Positions 54,887-62,503 of a stretch of DNA of 64,000 nucleotides are shown here, one piece after another. The stretch spans positions 62,001 to 126,000 of the forward strand of contig JACKLV010000006.1 of assembly GCA_024235755.1 (NCBI GenBank), written 5' to 3'. The position numbers were made by a program, and so were the translations under genes. Origin of the DNA: Burkholderiales bacterium (lineage in GTDB: Bacteria > Pseudomonadota > Gammaproteobacteria > Burkholderiales > Nitrosomonadaceae). The stretch's first letter is position 1, and every line of letters begins with the position of its first letter. Below the pieces are notes generated by a model. That model did no database searches. It worked only from the letters and a program-made list of their open reading frames with translations, and was not told the DNA's origin.

Positions 54887-55110
54887 ATGACGCTTGACCC
54901 GCAACTCACCGGCAATGCTGGCCTCTACTACTGTTGCTATCACCTTTCTTTGCTCGGGTGGAATGTCATGCCCACGGCTCGAAAGAAATGCTCCCCTAAG
55001 TGTGGGCATCACCGCCTACCCAGCCAAGATGCAACCCGCAAACTGGCCATTCAGGTCAAAACTAAACAAACGAAACCCCGTTCCTCTCGGTAAGTCCACT
55101 CGCATATGTT
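54887..55110 (+). pseudogene. Frame-broken cassette gene, possible PD-(D/E)xK-like nuclease-fold protein
   Basis: The ATG lies eight bases after a core site. In frame 1 the start MTLDPQLTGNAGLYYCCYHL through WNVMPTAR looks like real protein. The continuation then switches to the next frame (RNAPLSVGITAYPA), returns to frame 1 (QDATRKLAIQVKT) and again changes (RNPVPLGKS). Frame 1 stops near 55093, and the second frame stops near 55118. This pattern of coding-like pieces in alternating frames indicates several small indels in an old gene. The AY...IQVKT pieces resemble the core of PD-(D/E)xK-type proteins, which is inference. The whole element would be the older part of cassette 1. Confidence 0.5.
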
Positions 55111-55338
55111 ATGCTTGAAACAGCGTCTGGTTTTGAATTGCCAGCAGGGCTTCTGGTGCCAAAAGATAAAAGGCCATCTAGGAAAGAAGGAAAAAAATCA
55201 AAGAAAAATCAGCTCGAACAAATCGCAAATGCAGCAAGAAATGCAAGCCTATATGCAACCGACTTTCTATCTGGTGACCTGGAGAGGTTTAATGCGCAAT
55301 CTGAACCGTTGCCGCCGTACAAACAAAAAATCGGCTAA
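55111..55338 (+). CDS. Cassette-encoded small lysine-rich protein, unknown
   Basis: This 75-residue ORF is in a third frame relative to the broken gene before it. It is rich in lysine (KDKRPSRKEGKKSKKNQ) with a helical middle (EQIANAARNASLYATDFLSG). Its TAA stop lies inside the GGCTAAC arm of the attC-like site, the hallmark of an integron cassette gene. It may be a separate small gene or the tail of the decayed gene upstream. No family recognised. Confidence 0.45.
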   Translation: MLETASGFELPAGLLVPKDKRPSRKEGKKSKKNQLEQIANAARNASLYATDFLSGDLERFNAQSEPLPPYKQKIG

Positions 55339-55404
55339 CAAGTCGCACGTTCGGATACAAACTACGCTGCGCTCCGTTAGCTCCGCACAATTTGATCGTT
55401 AGGC
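55333..55404 (+). other. attC-like site (integron cassette recombination site)
   Basis: The 72-bp element begins GGCTAAC (55333-55339) and ends GTTAGGC (55398-55404), an imperfect inverted pair with one mismatch, with the end matching GTTRRRY perfectly. Inside, GTTCGGA and the complement of TCCGCAC pair at six of seven positions, and the centre has CGCTGCGCTCCG, common in attC loops. The stop codon of the preceding ORF lies in the left arm and the next ORF starts seven bases after the right end. Confidence 0.65.
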
Positions 55405-55411
55405 TCACAAA

Positions 55412-55771
55412 ATGACCTGTAAAACCTGCGGCAACCCTGAAAGGAAAATTTGGCCACCCGTTAGCCAAGTGCCGAAGTTCAAAGGGTTGGGATCCGAAAA
55501 TTGGATGTTACTCGTCGAATGCCCAGAATGCGGCAATTTTTGGGCGGGGGTGCCTTATGAACCGTATGCTTCATTTGTCTACTATGTCACATGGGATAAA
55601 AGTATTGAGCAATGGAAATTAGAAATAGGCCAAAAAGACGGCAGCAATTTGCACGCTTGGCACAAAAAGCAATTACTCATGTACAAAAATACGCTGACTG
55701 ATAACGACATGGAGTCAATCCAACATCATAGGGAGCGAAATTATGGCCGCGACCCATATACTGAGGCCTAA
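55412..55771 (+). CDS. Cassette-encoded zinc-ribbon protein, unknown function
   Basis: This 119-residue protein starts seven bases after the core GTTAGGC. It has two CxxC pairs, CKTC at residues 3-6 and CPEC near 37, spaced like a zinc ribbon, followed by an aromatic-rich segment (WAGVPYEPYASFVYYVTWD) and a helical tail. Its TAA stop is inside GCCTAAC (55766-55772), the exact inverse of GTTAGGC, so the gene is framed as a classic integron cassette. No known family; no catalytic motif is visible. Confidence 0.65.
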   Translation: MTCKTCGNPERKIWPPVSQVPKFKGLGSENWMLLVECPECGNFWAGVPYEPYASFVYYVTWDKSIEQWKLEIGQKDGSNLHAWHKKQLLMYKNTLTDNDMESIQHHRERNYGRDPYTEA

Positions 55772-55787
55772 CTTGGTGCTTCACCAA
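55766..55787 (+). other. Truncated attC left arm with hairpin
   Basis: GCCTAAC overlaps the stop codon of the zinc-ribbon gene, then TTGGTG and CACCAA (55773-55787) form a perfect hairpin with a three-base loop. No GTTRRRY end occurs in the next 120 bp, so the cassette site has lost its right half or was rearranged. Confidence 0.45.
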
Positions 55788-55807
55788 TGACTATGATATA
55801 AATATTG

Positions 55808-55846
55808 AAAGACATAATTTCTAGCATGATAAAGAGATATGTCTTT
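55808..55846. repeat. Nine-bp inverted repeat in gene-free stretch
   Basis: AAAGACATA (55808-55816) pairs perfectly with TATGTCTTT (55838-55846) across 21 bases. The surrounding stretch 55788-56110 is AT-rich and holds no gene I can support. It lies between a plus-strand and a minus-strand gene end and could act as a weak terminator or be a remnant of a mobile unit. Confidence 0.4.
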
Positions 55847-56110
55847 GTGTCATTTGCTACGAATTCAGTAACAATAATAATACCCGGTATAAAAGAATCA
55901 TAGAGACTATGGAGTATTTGGATTGATTCTCCTTGGAAATTTCTTCAACATAAAAAACCTGCCATGTCACCTATTGATTGTCCTTGGCACGGAGATTCTT
56001 CTTCGGATAGTGAATATTAAGTGTATAGCAAGGATACGAGGAACAGCTAAATTCTGAGCAAAATAGTCTAAAAAGTTTCAGAAGAAACCGGACTAAACAG
56101 CCTCCCTAGA

Positions 56111-57100
56111 CTAATTGCATGCACCACCGGATTGATTGATTAGAACTGGAGGCGGGTTCGATTCAAATTCGGCTATTGGAATAACGAAATGTGGTCTGTA
56201 TTGATGTTCGGATTGCGTATTAGTTGGCCCGGGTGGATCAATGGTTGCAAAGTAATGTGTTCTGTGTGTATTCCTCGCAAGTCCATATCTTGAAGCGCCT
56301 ACAGAAGGTAGATGTGTCATTGGCGTAAAATCAGCTACCGAATGCGCTGTAGTCGGATAATAATCAGCGCCTATACTGACCAATATCTGAGCGTCAGCTC
56401 TGTCATCCGGGCCAGTCGGGTCATCGAGAATAAGCTGAGTAGTTACCTGTGCAAATACAGCCTTAACGTCATACCCGTTAATGACATATTTATTGGTACC
56501 GCCATGAATGGGATTAAGGCCGGAATTGAATTTATAGGATGGGCTGCCGTTTGGTTCCATCCGCACATCAACTTCCTGAGATACTGTCGATGGCGATATA
56601 TGGTTTGTATGGAACGCCCAGATAGGCAGGTTATCGCCATTGATCTTGCTCCATTGATTGGTGGATTTTTTCAGAATATATAGCTTTAACCCTGAGATTT
56701 TAACGCGCACATTGTTTGCAGCATGCGCTGTGCCCGGATAAATATGAAACCACGGAATAATAGCATTCCAAACCGATTGGGATTTGTATTCGGAATTGTG
56801 CGGCACCCACCAAGAAGGCGTAGCATCTCCTCTGGCCGCAGCACCCATAATAATATTGGCTTTTCTAGACCATCCGGTATTTGTTGGGGCATCGAGCAAT
56901 TCTGCTTCATTAAATTGCATATCCGCTTTAACGCTATCGATTGGAGCAGACGACACCGGGTGACTAACAAACAACAGCACTGCAAACGTAATCAAATAAT
57001 GCGATTTATAATTGCAAAACACATTGTTAATGCAAATTTGATTAGACATGCCAATTCTTTGCGAATTTCTAATTGAGCGCACTAGACTGTTGTTGTTCAT
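56111..57100 (-). CDS. Secreted protein of unknown family
   Basis: This protein of about 329 residues starts at the ATG at 57100, chosen for the GAGAGG site five bases upstream. A 45-residue leader ends in a hydrophobic export segment (YLITFAVLLFVSHPVSSAP). The mature part begins with FNEAELLDAPTNTGWSRKANII and is rich in W, N, H, P and T, with a beta-type pattern and few charged helices; it has one late Cys (GGACN). I do not recognise a family; the PWFHIYPGT and RTHYFATIDPPGPTNT stretches would be good search seeds. It is isolated, on the accessory segment between the cassettes and the porin. Confidence 0.6.
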   Translation of the reverse strand: MNNNSLVRSIRNSQRIGMSNQICINNVFCNYKSHYLITFAVLLFVSHPVSSAPIDSVKADMQFNEAELLDAPTNTGWSRKANIIMGAAARGDATPSWWVPHNSEYKSQSVWNAIIPWFHIYPGTAHAANNVRVKISGLKLYILKKSTNQWSKINGDNLPIWAFHTNHISPSTVSQEVDVRMEPNGSPSYKFNSGLNPIHGGTNKYVINGYDVKAVFAQVTTQLILDDPTGPDDRADAQILVSIGADYYPTTAHSVADFTPMTHLPSVGASRYGLARNTHRTHYFATIDPPGPTNTQSEHQYRPHFVIPIAEFESNPPPVLINQSGGACN

Positions 57101-57106
57101 AGTCAC

Positions 57107-57847
57107 CTCTCATGAAAGTTGGAAATGATCGTCTGTAGAAAAATAACAATAGGGTTTTGTCAGAAAGTCCTCGTGACAAAGATGAGACGTACGGTTAGAT
57201 TCTCGCAACAGCCTCGTTCATGGCGTTTACCTTCAAATTGATGACATTACGCTCCTTGCCATAACAGGATTGACTCTTTCTTTATTTCACTTTGGCTGCT
57301 GAATTAACGGCTCAACGCAACAGTGTCCTAGCCAATAACAGAACCAAGATTGATGTTTTATATCACTTTTTAAGATATACAGTTATATGAACTCTCTGAT
57401 GAATCAGAGCGCCATAAGGTGAACAAAAAAACGTAATTTCTCATAAAAGCTGCGCTAGCCAGCTTTTAAATGGCCGAGAAAATGCATATTATCATTATAT
57501 GAATGATTTTATTATGGTTTCTTAGCGCAGTATAGACAAAACCAGCGTTCGACAACAGACCAACGGCATTAAAGCTGAGTTTAAGAAATTACAGAGACGC
57601 AACAAACGCAGCGAATGAGTGATAAGAAACTTTTAACGCACCGGTACCAAACAATACAGCTAATATATACTAGCTCAATCCTAATCAAACAGTTTGAATC
57701 CCCCTTATCGGCGTTGGTACCAATCTAATAAATTTCGACGCTGTCAGTGTTTTGAGTTGAAAGCCTGCACAGCAAATTTGATAACTTATTTCCAACCTCG
57801 TCGGATTAATTCTCATGCTTTACAAATTAGCAACAATCTGTATGACA
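57107..57847. other. Long gene-free stretch between secreted protein and porin
   Basis: About 740 AT-rich bases contain no supported gene. Visible structures are TTTGTCA/TGACAAA (57156-57180), an operator-like dyad upstream of the secreted protein gene, the short hairpin CTCTGA/TCAGAG (57394-57409), and the stronger hairpin listed separately at 57445. Part may be decayed sequence. Confidence 0.5.
57445..57467 (-). terminator. Hairpin, terminator-like
   Basis: AAAAGCTG (57445-57452) pairs perfectly with CAGCTTTT (57460-57467) around a seven-base loop containing GCTAGC. On either strand it ends in a short T run. It lies about 380 bp downstream of the porin gene and could end a long transcript from it. 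Confidence 0.4.
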
Positions 57848-59284
57848 CTAGAAGGTTAAATCCCATTGCAACCAGAATCGTTGATCAGAATAATTCTGAA
57901 CAATCAGATGACTGACCTGAAAATTCACCTTATTCATGTGCCCATTAAAAAAATAAGTTAGTACACCACTATACTCTTCTTGATGAGCATCTTTGATATG
58001 TGTATCAGGATTGACAAACGCAAATCTTCCAGCCACCTCCAAATTTCGCGGAATAGCTGGAAAAATAAAATGTGGAAAATAGCCTGCCTGAACCAGACCA
58101 CCAAATAGAGTAATTTTCCTTGTTGGATCAAGCTTGCCTTTAAACAAGTCGATGACTTCTTTCCAGTGCATTTCATTTTTTAATGAGAAACCCCGCCATT
58201 TAAAACGAACCTCTTCCATCATTTGATTGATGCGATACTGCCCGTCTTGTCCCGGAGCAAAACCGGGTAAATCTCGGCAACTCCGACTGTCAGTTTGGAA
58301 TGCCGTGCATCTACTTCGATTTGTCGATGCAGCGAATGCAATGTTTAGAGCCGGTTTTTCATGAAATTCAATATCGGACTGAGAAAATGGCATTTCTCCG
58401 CCTAGAGCATTCCATTGTATCCGGCTGGAATACATCATGTGATCATCATCATTGCTGCCTTCACCAACACCCAAGCCAGAAAAAATACCGGCATAATAAC
58501 TAACATCATGCCAGGCTCCAGGATATAAATTTCCATACATTTGCACGCCTTGTTGCCGATCAACAGTAAAGATATCATTCACGATGGATCGGTTGACAAA
58601 TTGCTGGTTTGCAGAAGAAACAACACGCTCGTCATTGTATAAAACCTTCCCGCGCCCCACCCATAATTTAGCCCACTGGTATTTATCAATAGTCAAATTT
58701 AGATCACGCAATACTGGCTGAGACCAATCATATTGCAAATAATATTTTATCCAGGACCAGTAAGCATGTCCTCTTAGTCTTGTGCGCGCGCGTCGAATTC
58801 TGAACGTACTCTCATCTCTTGCCAAATCTTCAACAGATCGAGGATCACTGTCAAAAGGGTTAGAATACCGAGTTTGTATCCTGTTCTGAATAGCCAATGA
58901 AAACTTATTATCATCCGTCCTGAATTCAAACCCGTTTTTACCATAACTTATATTTGCGTAATTTTTGTATGAAACAGGTTTAGACTCTGTTTCATCGGGC
59001 ACTACCGGTAATGGCATACTCATATTGGCTTCAATGTTATGTGGAATATCTGGCGCTGCAACTGTGGCAGAAGATTCAGACGACTCCAGTCTTTCAAGCC
59101 GTTCCAGCTTTTCATCAAGTTCTCTTATTTTGGCGTCGAGACGCTTTTCTATATTTAAAAGCTCTTGTTTATAAAGCTCAGGATCTTTAACCTCCTTTGC
59201 CATAACAGTAGCACTTTGCAACAATCCGATAACTAACCAAATGAAAACAGCAAACATTTGCTTGAAGGAAAAATGCTTGCGCAT
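57848..59284 (-). CDS. Phosphate-selective porin (OprO/OprP family)
   Basis: The protein has 478 residues from the ATG at 59284 with a GGTGGG site. A signal peptide ends in VMA near residue 29, followed by an acidic coiled coil (QELLNIEKRLDAKIRELDEKL) as in trimeric porins with a periplasmic stalk. The barrel (about 100-478) shows FSLAIQNRIQTRY, RRARTRLRGHAY, KYYLQYDW and ends in an aromatic Phe (LQWDLTF) needed for outer membrane assembly. The pattern matches the OprO/OprP porin family, which passes phosphate or polyphosphate. The tandem repeats just upstream look like Pho boxes, fitting that role. Confidence 0.8.
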   Translation of the reverse strand: MRKHFSFKQMFAVFIWLVIGLLQSATVMAKEVKDPELYKQELLNIEKRLDAKIRELDEKLERLERLESSESSATVAAPDIPHNIEANMSMPLPVVPDETESKPVSYKNYANISYGKNGFEFRTDDNKFSLAIQNRIQTRYSNPFDSDPRSVEDLARDESTFRIRRARTRLRGHAYWSWIKYYLQYDWSQPVLRDLNLTIDKYQWAKLWVGRGKVLYNDERVVSSANQQFVNRSIVNDIFTVDRQQGVQMYGNLYPGAWHDVSYYAGIFSGLGVGEGSNDDDHMMYSSRIQWNALGGEMPFSQSDIEFHEKPALNIAFAASTNRSRCTAFQTDSRSCRDLPGFAPGQDGQYRINQMMEEVRFKWRGFSLKNEMHWKEVIDLFKGKLDPTRKITLFGGLVQAGYFPHFIFPAIPRNLEVAGRFAFVNPDTHIKDAHQEEYSGVLTYFFNGHMNKVNFQVSHLIVQNYSDQRFWLQWDLTF

Positions 59285-59313
59285 ATACCCACCTATTGCC
59301 ATAAAATGACAAT

Positions 59314-59353
59314 TGTTACAGAAATGTTACATTTATGTTACAAATTTATTACA
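59314..59353 (-). promoter_or_regulatory. Four 7-bp repeats at 11-bp spacing: candidate tandem Pho boxes
   Basis: On the plus strand TGTTACA occurs at 59314, 59325 and 59336 and the variant TATTACA at 59347, each exactly 11 bp after the last, with AT-rich 4-bp spacers. On the porin strand these read TGTAACA. PhoB boxes are 7-bp direct repeats with 4-bp AT-rich spacers, so the geometry matches two adjacent boxes. They end 30 bp before the porin start codon. Binding by PhoB is inference. Confidence 0.65.
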
Positions 59354-59435
59354 AACCAAGTTTTGTAGTAAGAACCCTGAATTTCCAGTATTAAATAAAG
59401 CGGATAATAGTACCAAACAGCGCGATACGTTACAT

Positions 59436-59573
59436 ATGGCTGATCAACACGCAAAATACGCAACCGAACATTTATCGGTCGCTGCGGCTAGAATTGAGAA
59501 CGGCAGGATTGGAAGCGTAGTGCAATTGTCACGTTTGTGTCACGCTCAAAGTAAAAAGGGAACTAGTCCTTAA
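59436..59573 (+). pseudogene. Probable remnant of a tyrosine recombinase C-terminus
   Basis: The 45-codon segment encodes MADQHAKYATEHLSVAAARI and ends QSKKGTSP. It lines up with the common integrase ending M-x-x-x-Y-A-H-L-x-x-x-H-L, but with His in place of the catalytic Tyr and Lys-Tyr in place of His-Leu. The frame stays open upstream (from 59313) without recognisable integrase sequence. The end lies 18 bp before the 3' end of tRNA-Lys, where integrases of tRNA-targeting islands usually sit. Short and degenerate, so the call is tentative. Confidence 0.4.
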
Positions 59574-59591
59574 CTAACTCCCTGATTCTTT

Positions 59592-59667
59592 TGGTAGGCC
59601 GTGAGAGACTCGAACTCTCGACCAACGGATTAAAAGTCCGCTGCTCTACCAACTGAGCTAACGACCC
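59592..59667 (-). tRNA. tRNA-Lys (TTT)
   Basis: The minus strand gives a 76-nt cloverleaf with acceptor GGGTCGT/ACGGCCT, anticodon TTT in CTTTTAA, D-arm GCTCAGTTGGTAGAGC, T-loop TTCGAGT, discriminator A and an encoded CCA. Its 3' end faces the accessory region to the left, the geometry of an integration target. I found no direct repeat of its 3' end in the window. Confidence 0.97.
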
Positions 59668-59916
59668 AAAAAGAAAGCCGGTATTATACCTGAATTGATG
59701 ATCAACCCAAAATGCTTTGTCAGCAAAATACAAAAGATCGCCGGTTCTGGTATACAGCGTAGAGCGATTACGCAATATCGACTGAGCACATAGGTTTGAC
59801 TTGCCTGAATAAATTCAGTGAATTGTAACCAAATATCGCAATCAGTCCAGTGTGCTGTTGCACTGCTGTTAACAAGCTTTCAGAAACTATTCAATCTAAA
59901 TGTCCAAGTGACGGTA

Positions 59917-60453
59917 ATGTTCAATGAAATCTTAGAATTCTGGTTCGAGGAGATTGATCCTAAAATGTGGTGGTCGGCCGATCCTGCATTTGATGAATTG
60001 ATTCGCAAACGATACCTTGGGCTGCATCAATGCGCTTCGCAAGGCGAATTACTTACCTGGAGAAGTCATGCGAAAGGTCGGCTTGCAGAGATCATTATTC
60101 TCGATCAATTCTCCCGCAATATCTATCGAGACACGCCGCGCGCGTTCGCACAAGACCCGATGGCGCTTGTGCTGGCGCAGGAAGCCGTCGCGAATAATAC
60201 GCATCAAACGCTGCCGCCTGTCGAATGCAGTTTTCTGCTCATACCTTATATGCACAGCGAATCCAGGAAAATTCATGTTGAAGCGGAGATACTCTATCGG
60301 ACTTTCACACCGGATAAAAGCCACAAATTCGAGCTGCGGCACAAGGCGATTATCGATCGTTTCGGCCGGTATCCGCATCGAAATCAAATCATTGGCCGTG
60401 TTTCAACCCCCGAAGAAATTGCATTTCTCAAGCTACCCGGTTCGCGCTTCTGA
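59917..60453 (+). CDS. DUF924 family protein
   Basis: The protein has 178 residues from the ATG at 59917 (MFNEILEFWFEE); a 33-residue upstream extension is not conserved in style. It carries the DUF924 hallmarks WFEEIDPKMWW, GRLAEIIILDQFSRNIYRDTPRAFAQDPMAL, FLLIPYMHSES and FGRYPHRN. The family is all-helical, TPR-like in fold, widespread in proteobacteria and of unknown role. It lies just past tRNA-Lys and 107 bp before the hydrolase gene. Confidence 0.88.
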   Translation: MFNEILEFWFEEIDPKMWWSADPAFDELIRKRYLGLHQCASQGELLTWRSHAKGRLAEIIILDQFSRNIYRDTPRAFAQDPMALVLAQEAVANNTHQTLPPVECSFLLIPYMHSESRKIHVEAEILYRTFTPDKSHKFELRHKAIIDRFGRYPHRNQIIGRVSTPEEIAFLKLPGSRF

Positions 60454-60560
60454 ACATTGATAAACAACATTTGGCGTGAATACATGGTCATGCCTGCATT
60501 GTTACCTTATCATTGTGTACACTTTGGTCAGACTGCAAACAAATACCTCTGAAAATAGAC

Positions 60561-61334
60561 ATGCCACCAGATTACTTCAACTCACCTCACGGCACACGTA
60601 TCGCATATCGTTACACTCCTGGCAAATCGGAACGAAATACACTGCCCGGCGTTGTTTTTCTTGGCGGATTCCGCTCCGATATGGATGGAACAAAAGCATG
60701 TTATCTGGAGCAAGTCTGCATGCGCAACGGACAAGCCTACTTGCGTTTTGACTATGGCGGTCACGGATACTCCAGCGGAACATTCGAAGACGGCACGATC
60801 GGATCATGGAAACAGGATGCCGCCGATATCATTGACCATATCTTTGGTCAGCGTGATGTCGTTCTTGCCGGTTCGTCCATGGGCGGCTGGATCGCCCTGC
60901 GCCTGCTGCTTGAACGTTCCACACATATCAAAGGTGTAGTCGGCATCGCCGCAGCGTCCGATTTCACAAGGGATATCAAAAACCGTATTAGCCTGCAGCA
61001 ACAAGCGATTCTTGAGCGCAAAGGATATTTGGAGCTGCCCTCCGACTATGCGGAAGTTCCCTACACCATTACCCGCGCTCTCCTGGAAGACGGAGAACAG
61101 CAGGCTGTTCTAAACAAAGCACATACCATTGATGTTCCACTTGTGCTAATTCACGGTAAGCAAGATACGGATGTGCCATGGATAAAAGCCTGCGATACGG
61201 CAGCCGCATTCAATGGCCCCGATACACGCGTGATCCTGATTGAAAAAGCAGGCCACAGACTCTCCGAACCTGAAAATCTGCAGGTTATTGCGAACGAGCT
61301 TGCCAACATCCACAGGTTGTATCGTGCCTTCTGA
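60561..61334 (+). CDS. Alpha/beta hydrolase (ABHD10-like)
   Basis: The hydrolase has 257 residues from the ATG at 60561 (MPPDYFNSPHGTRIAYRYT); a 16-residue longer frame is possible. The oxyanion strand is VVFLGGFRSDMDGTKA, the nucleophile elbow AGSSMGGWIAL (Ser near 109), the acid near HGKQDTDVPW and the His in KAGHRLSEPE. The layout resembles ABHD10-type thioesterases and short-chain esterases; the natural substrate is unknown. Its neighbours give no hint. Confidence 0.85.
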   Translation: MPPDYFNSPHGTRIAYRYTPGKSERNTLPGVVFLGGFRSDMDGTKACYLEQVCMRNGQAYLRFDYGGHGYSSGTFEDGTIGSWKQDAADIIDHIFGQRDVVLAGSSMGGWIALRLLLERSTHIKGVVGIAAASDFTRDIKNRISLQQQAILERKGYLELPSDYAEVPYTITRALLEDGEQQAVLNKAHTIDVPLVLIHGKQDTDVPWIKACDTAAAFNGPDTRVILIEKAGHRLSEPENLQVIANELANIHRLYRAF

Positions 61335-61503
61335 TAATAGAACGCCTGAGACTCAAAATGGATGCTAGCAGATACAGTTCACTAAGAGAACACCCCTTAG
61401 GCACCGGATTTTCTATGTTTCGATACGCCATTTTATTTAATGCTTTCCACGAAAGCATTGAAATTGTTTGCGTGCAGTAAAAACCTGTCTTGGGTAATCG
61501 CAT

Positions 61504-61581
61504 TGTTATTTTAAAAAGATCTCAGTAAGTTAACTCGCTTTTAAAAAGCGCTTAACTTCCTAAGATCCTTATAAAATCACA
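61504..61581. repeat. Long imperfect palindrome (about 78 bp)
   Basis: Centred at 61543, CGCTTTT pairs with AAAAGCG. After a one-base bulge AAGTTAA pairs with TTAACTT, then GATCT with AGATC, and TTTTA outward with TAAAA, with only scattered mismatches (about 32 pairs in all). It lies between two convergent genes (hydrolase and PEP-CTERM protein). It is much longer than a usual terminator and AT-rich, so it could be a MITE-like or cruciform element, or a bidirectional terminator. Confidence 0.65.
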
Positions 61582-61633
61582 GCGAGTGACCTTCAGTCAG
61601 AAGATTACCTTGCTGACCAATAGTCCACATTGC

Positions 61634-62503
61634 TCATGATATATACCGTTTACGGACACCAAATACCAGCAGCCCAAAACTCAACAAGGCAAGTGTAGTT
61701 GGCTCTGGCACAGGGTTGGTATTAGGAGGGGTGATATCTGTAAATCCACCCAGTTTCTGGATGTAATGCCCCCTCGGTAAAATCTGGCCATTACAAGTTG
61801 AGCAGGCAAAATCCGGCGTATAGCTAGAATGCACCCAAAAAGCGTTGCTGACTTCATCAAAACCGAATCCTTCGATGTGTAAGCCTGCATTCGTTGTTTC
61901 TTTACCGAGATAAGTACCATCAAGTGCAAACTTGTGAATATCAGAATCATTACCGTCGACTGCCCATAAAAAACCACCGGCAATCTCCAAGTCTTCGAGG
62001 TAATTTTCATTTTCCCCATTTGCATTCGTCGCAATCTGGCCCAAATCGCCTAAATAACCGTTTGTATTGTCGTCAAAATCATACCACCATACTCTACCGC
62101 CAAATCCATCACCAAAGTATGCTCTGTTATTATCTGCATCGTAAGCCTGACCATGCTCCTGTGCATTTTGTGCGGTTACCGAATATAGCTTAGCACCCGA
62201 ATTCAAATCCCACAATTCCAGTAAGCTGCCATTTTTCGTAACCATCTTTCCGCCATGGGCGCCGTTATTGCGAGCTCCCGGCGTGGCGGTAAATGTGCCT
62301 AAGCTATTTCCAACATTCCCAGTTGTAGCATCGTAAATAGTATGTGTGGCGCTGCCGGAACTACTGGAATATAGCTTTCCACCATCGGCAGTCAACTTGT
62401 AACTGCCACCGGCAAAATAATCTACAACTACAAATGCATTCGCATGCATTGTGGTGATTAAGGCAACACAACCAAGTGCTGCACAAATTGTCTTAATTTT
62501 CAT
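61634..62503 (-). CDS. PEP-CTERM sorted exoprotein
   Basis: The protein has 289 residues from the ATG at 62503, with GAGG six bases upstream. A signal peptide ends in ANA near residue 23. The C-terminus is a PEP-CTERM signal: VPEPTTLALLSFGLL, a membrane helix and a basic RKRYIS tail. Such proteins are processed by an EpsH-type exosortase and often go to the matrix. The body has repeated short beta-motifs (WDLNSGAKLYSV, AVDGNDSDIHKFALDGTYLG) suggesting a propeller-like fold. No exosortase is in the window. Confidence 0.85.
   Translation of the reverse strand: MKIKTICAALGCVALITTMHANAFVVVDYFAGGSYKLTADGGKLYSSSSGSATHTIYDATTGNVGNSLGTFTATPGARNNGAHGGKMVTKNGSLLELWDLNSGAKLYSVTAQNAQEHGQAYDADNNRAYFGDGFGGRVWWYDFDDNTNGYLGDLGQIATNANGENENYLEDLEIAGGFLWAVDGNDSDIHKFALDGTYLGKETTNAGLHIEGFGFDEVSNAFWVHSSYTPDFACSTCNGQILPRGHYIQKLGGFTDITPPNTNPVPEPTTLALLSFGLLVFGVRKRYIS

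Noticed and set aside
57694..57915. Plus-strand open frame of 73 codons after the gene-free stretch
   Set aside because: It overlaps the end of the porin gene, has no ribosome site and no family features.
59563..59775. Minus-strand open frame running through tRNA-Lys
   Set aside because: It reads through a functional tRNA gene.
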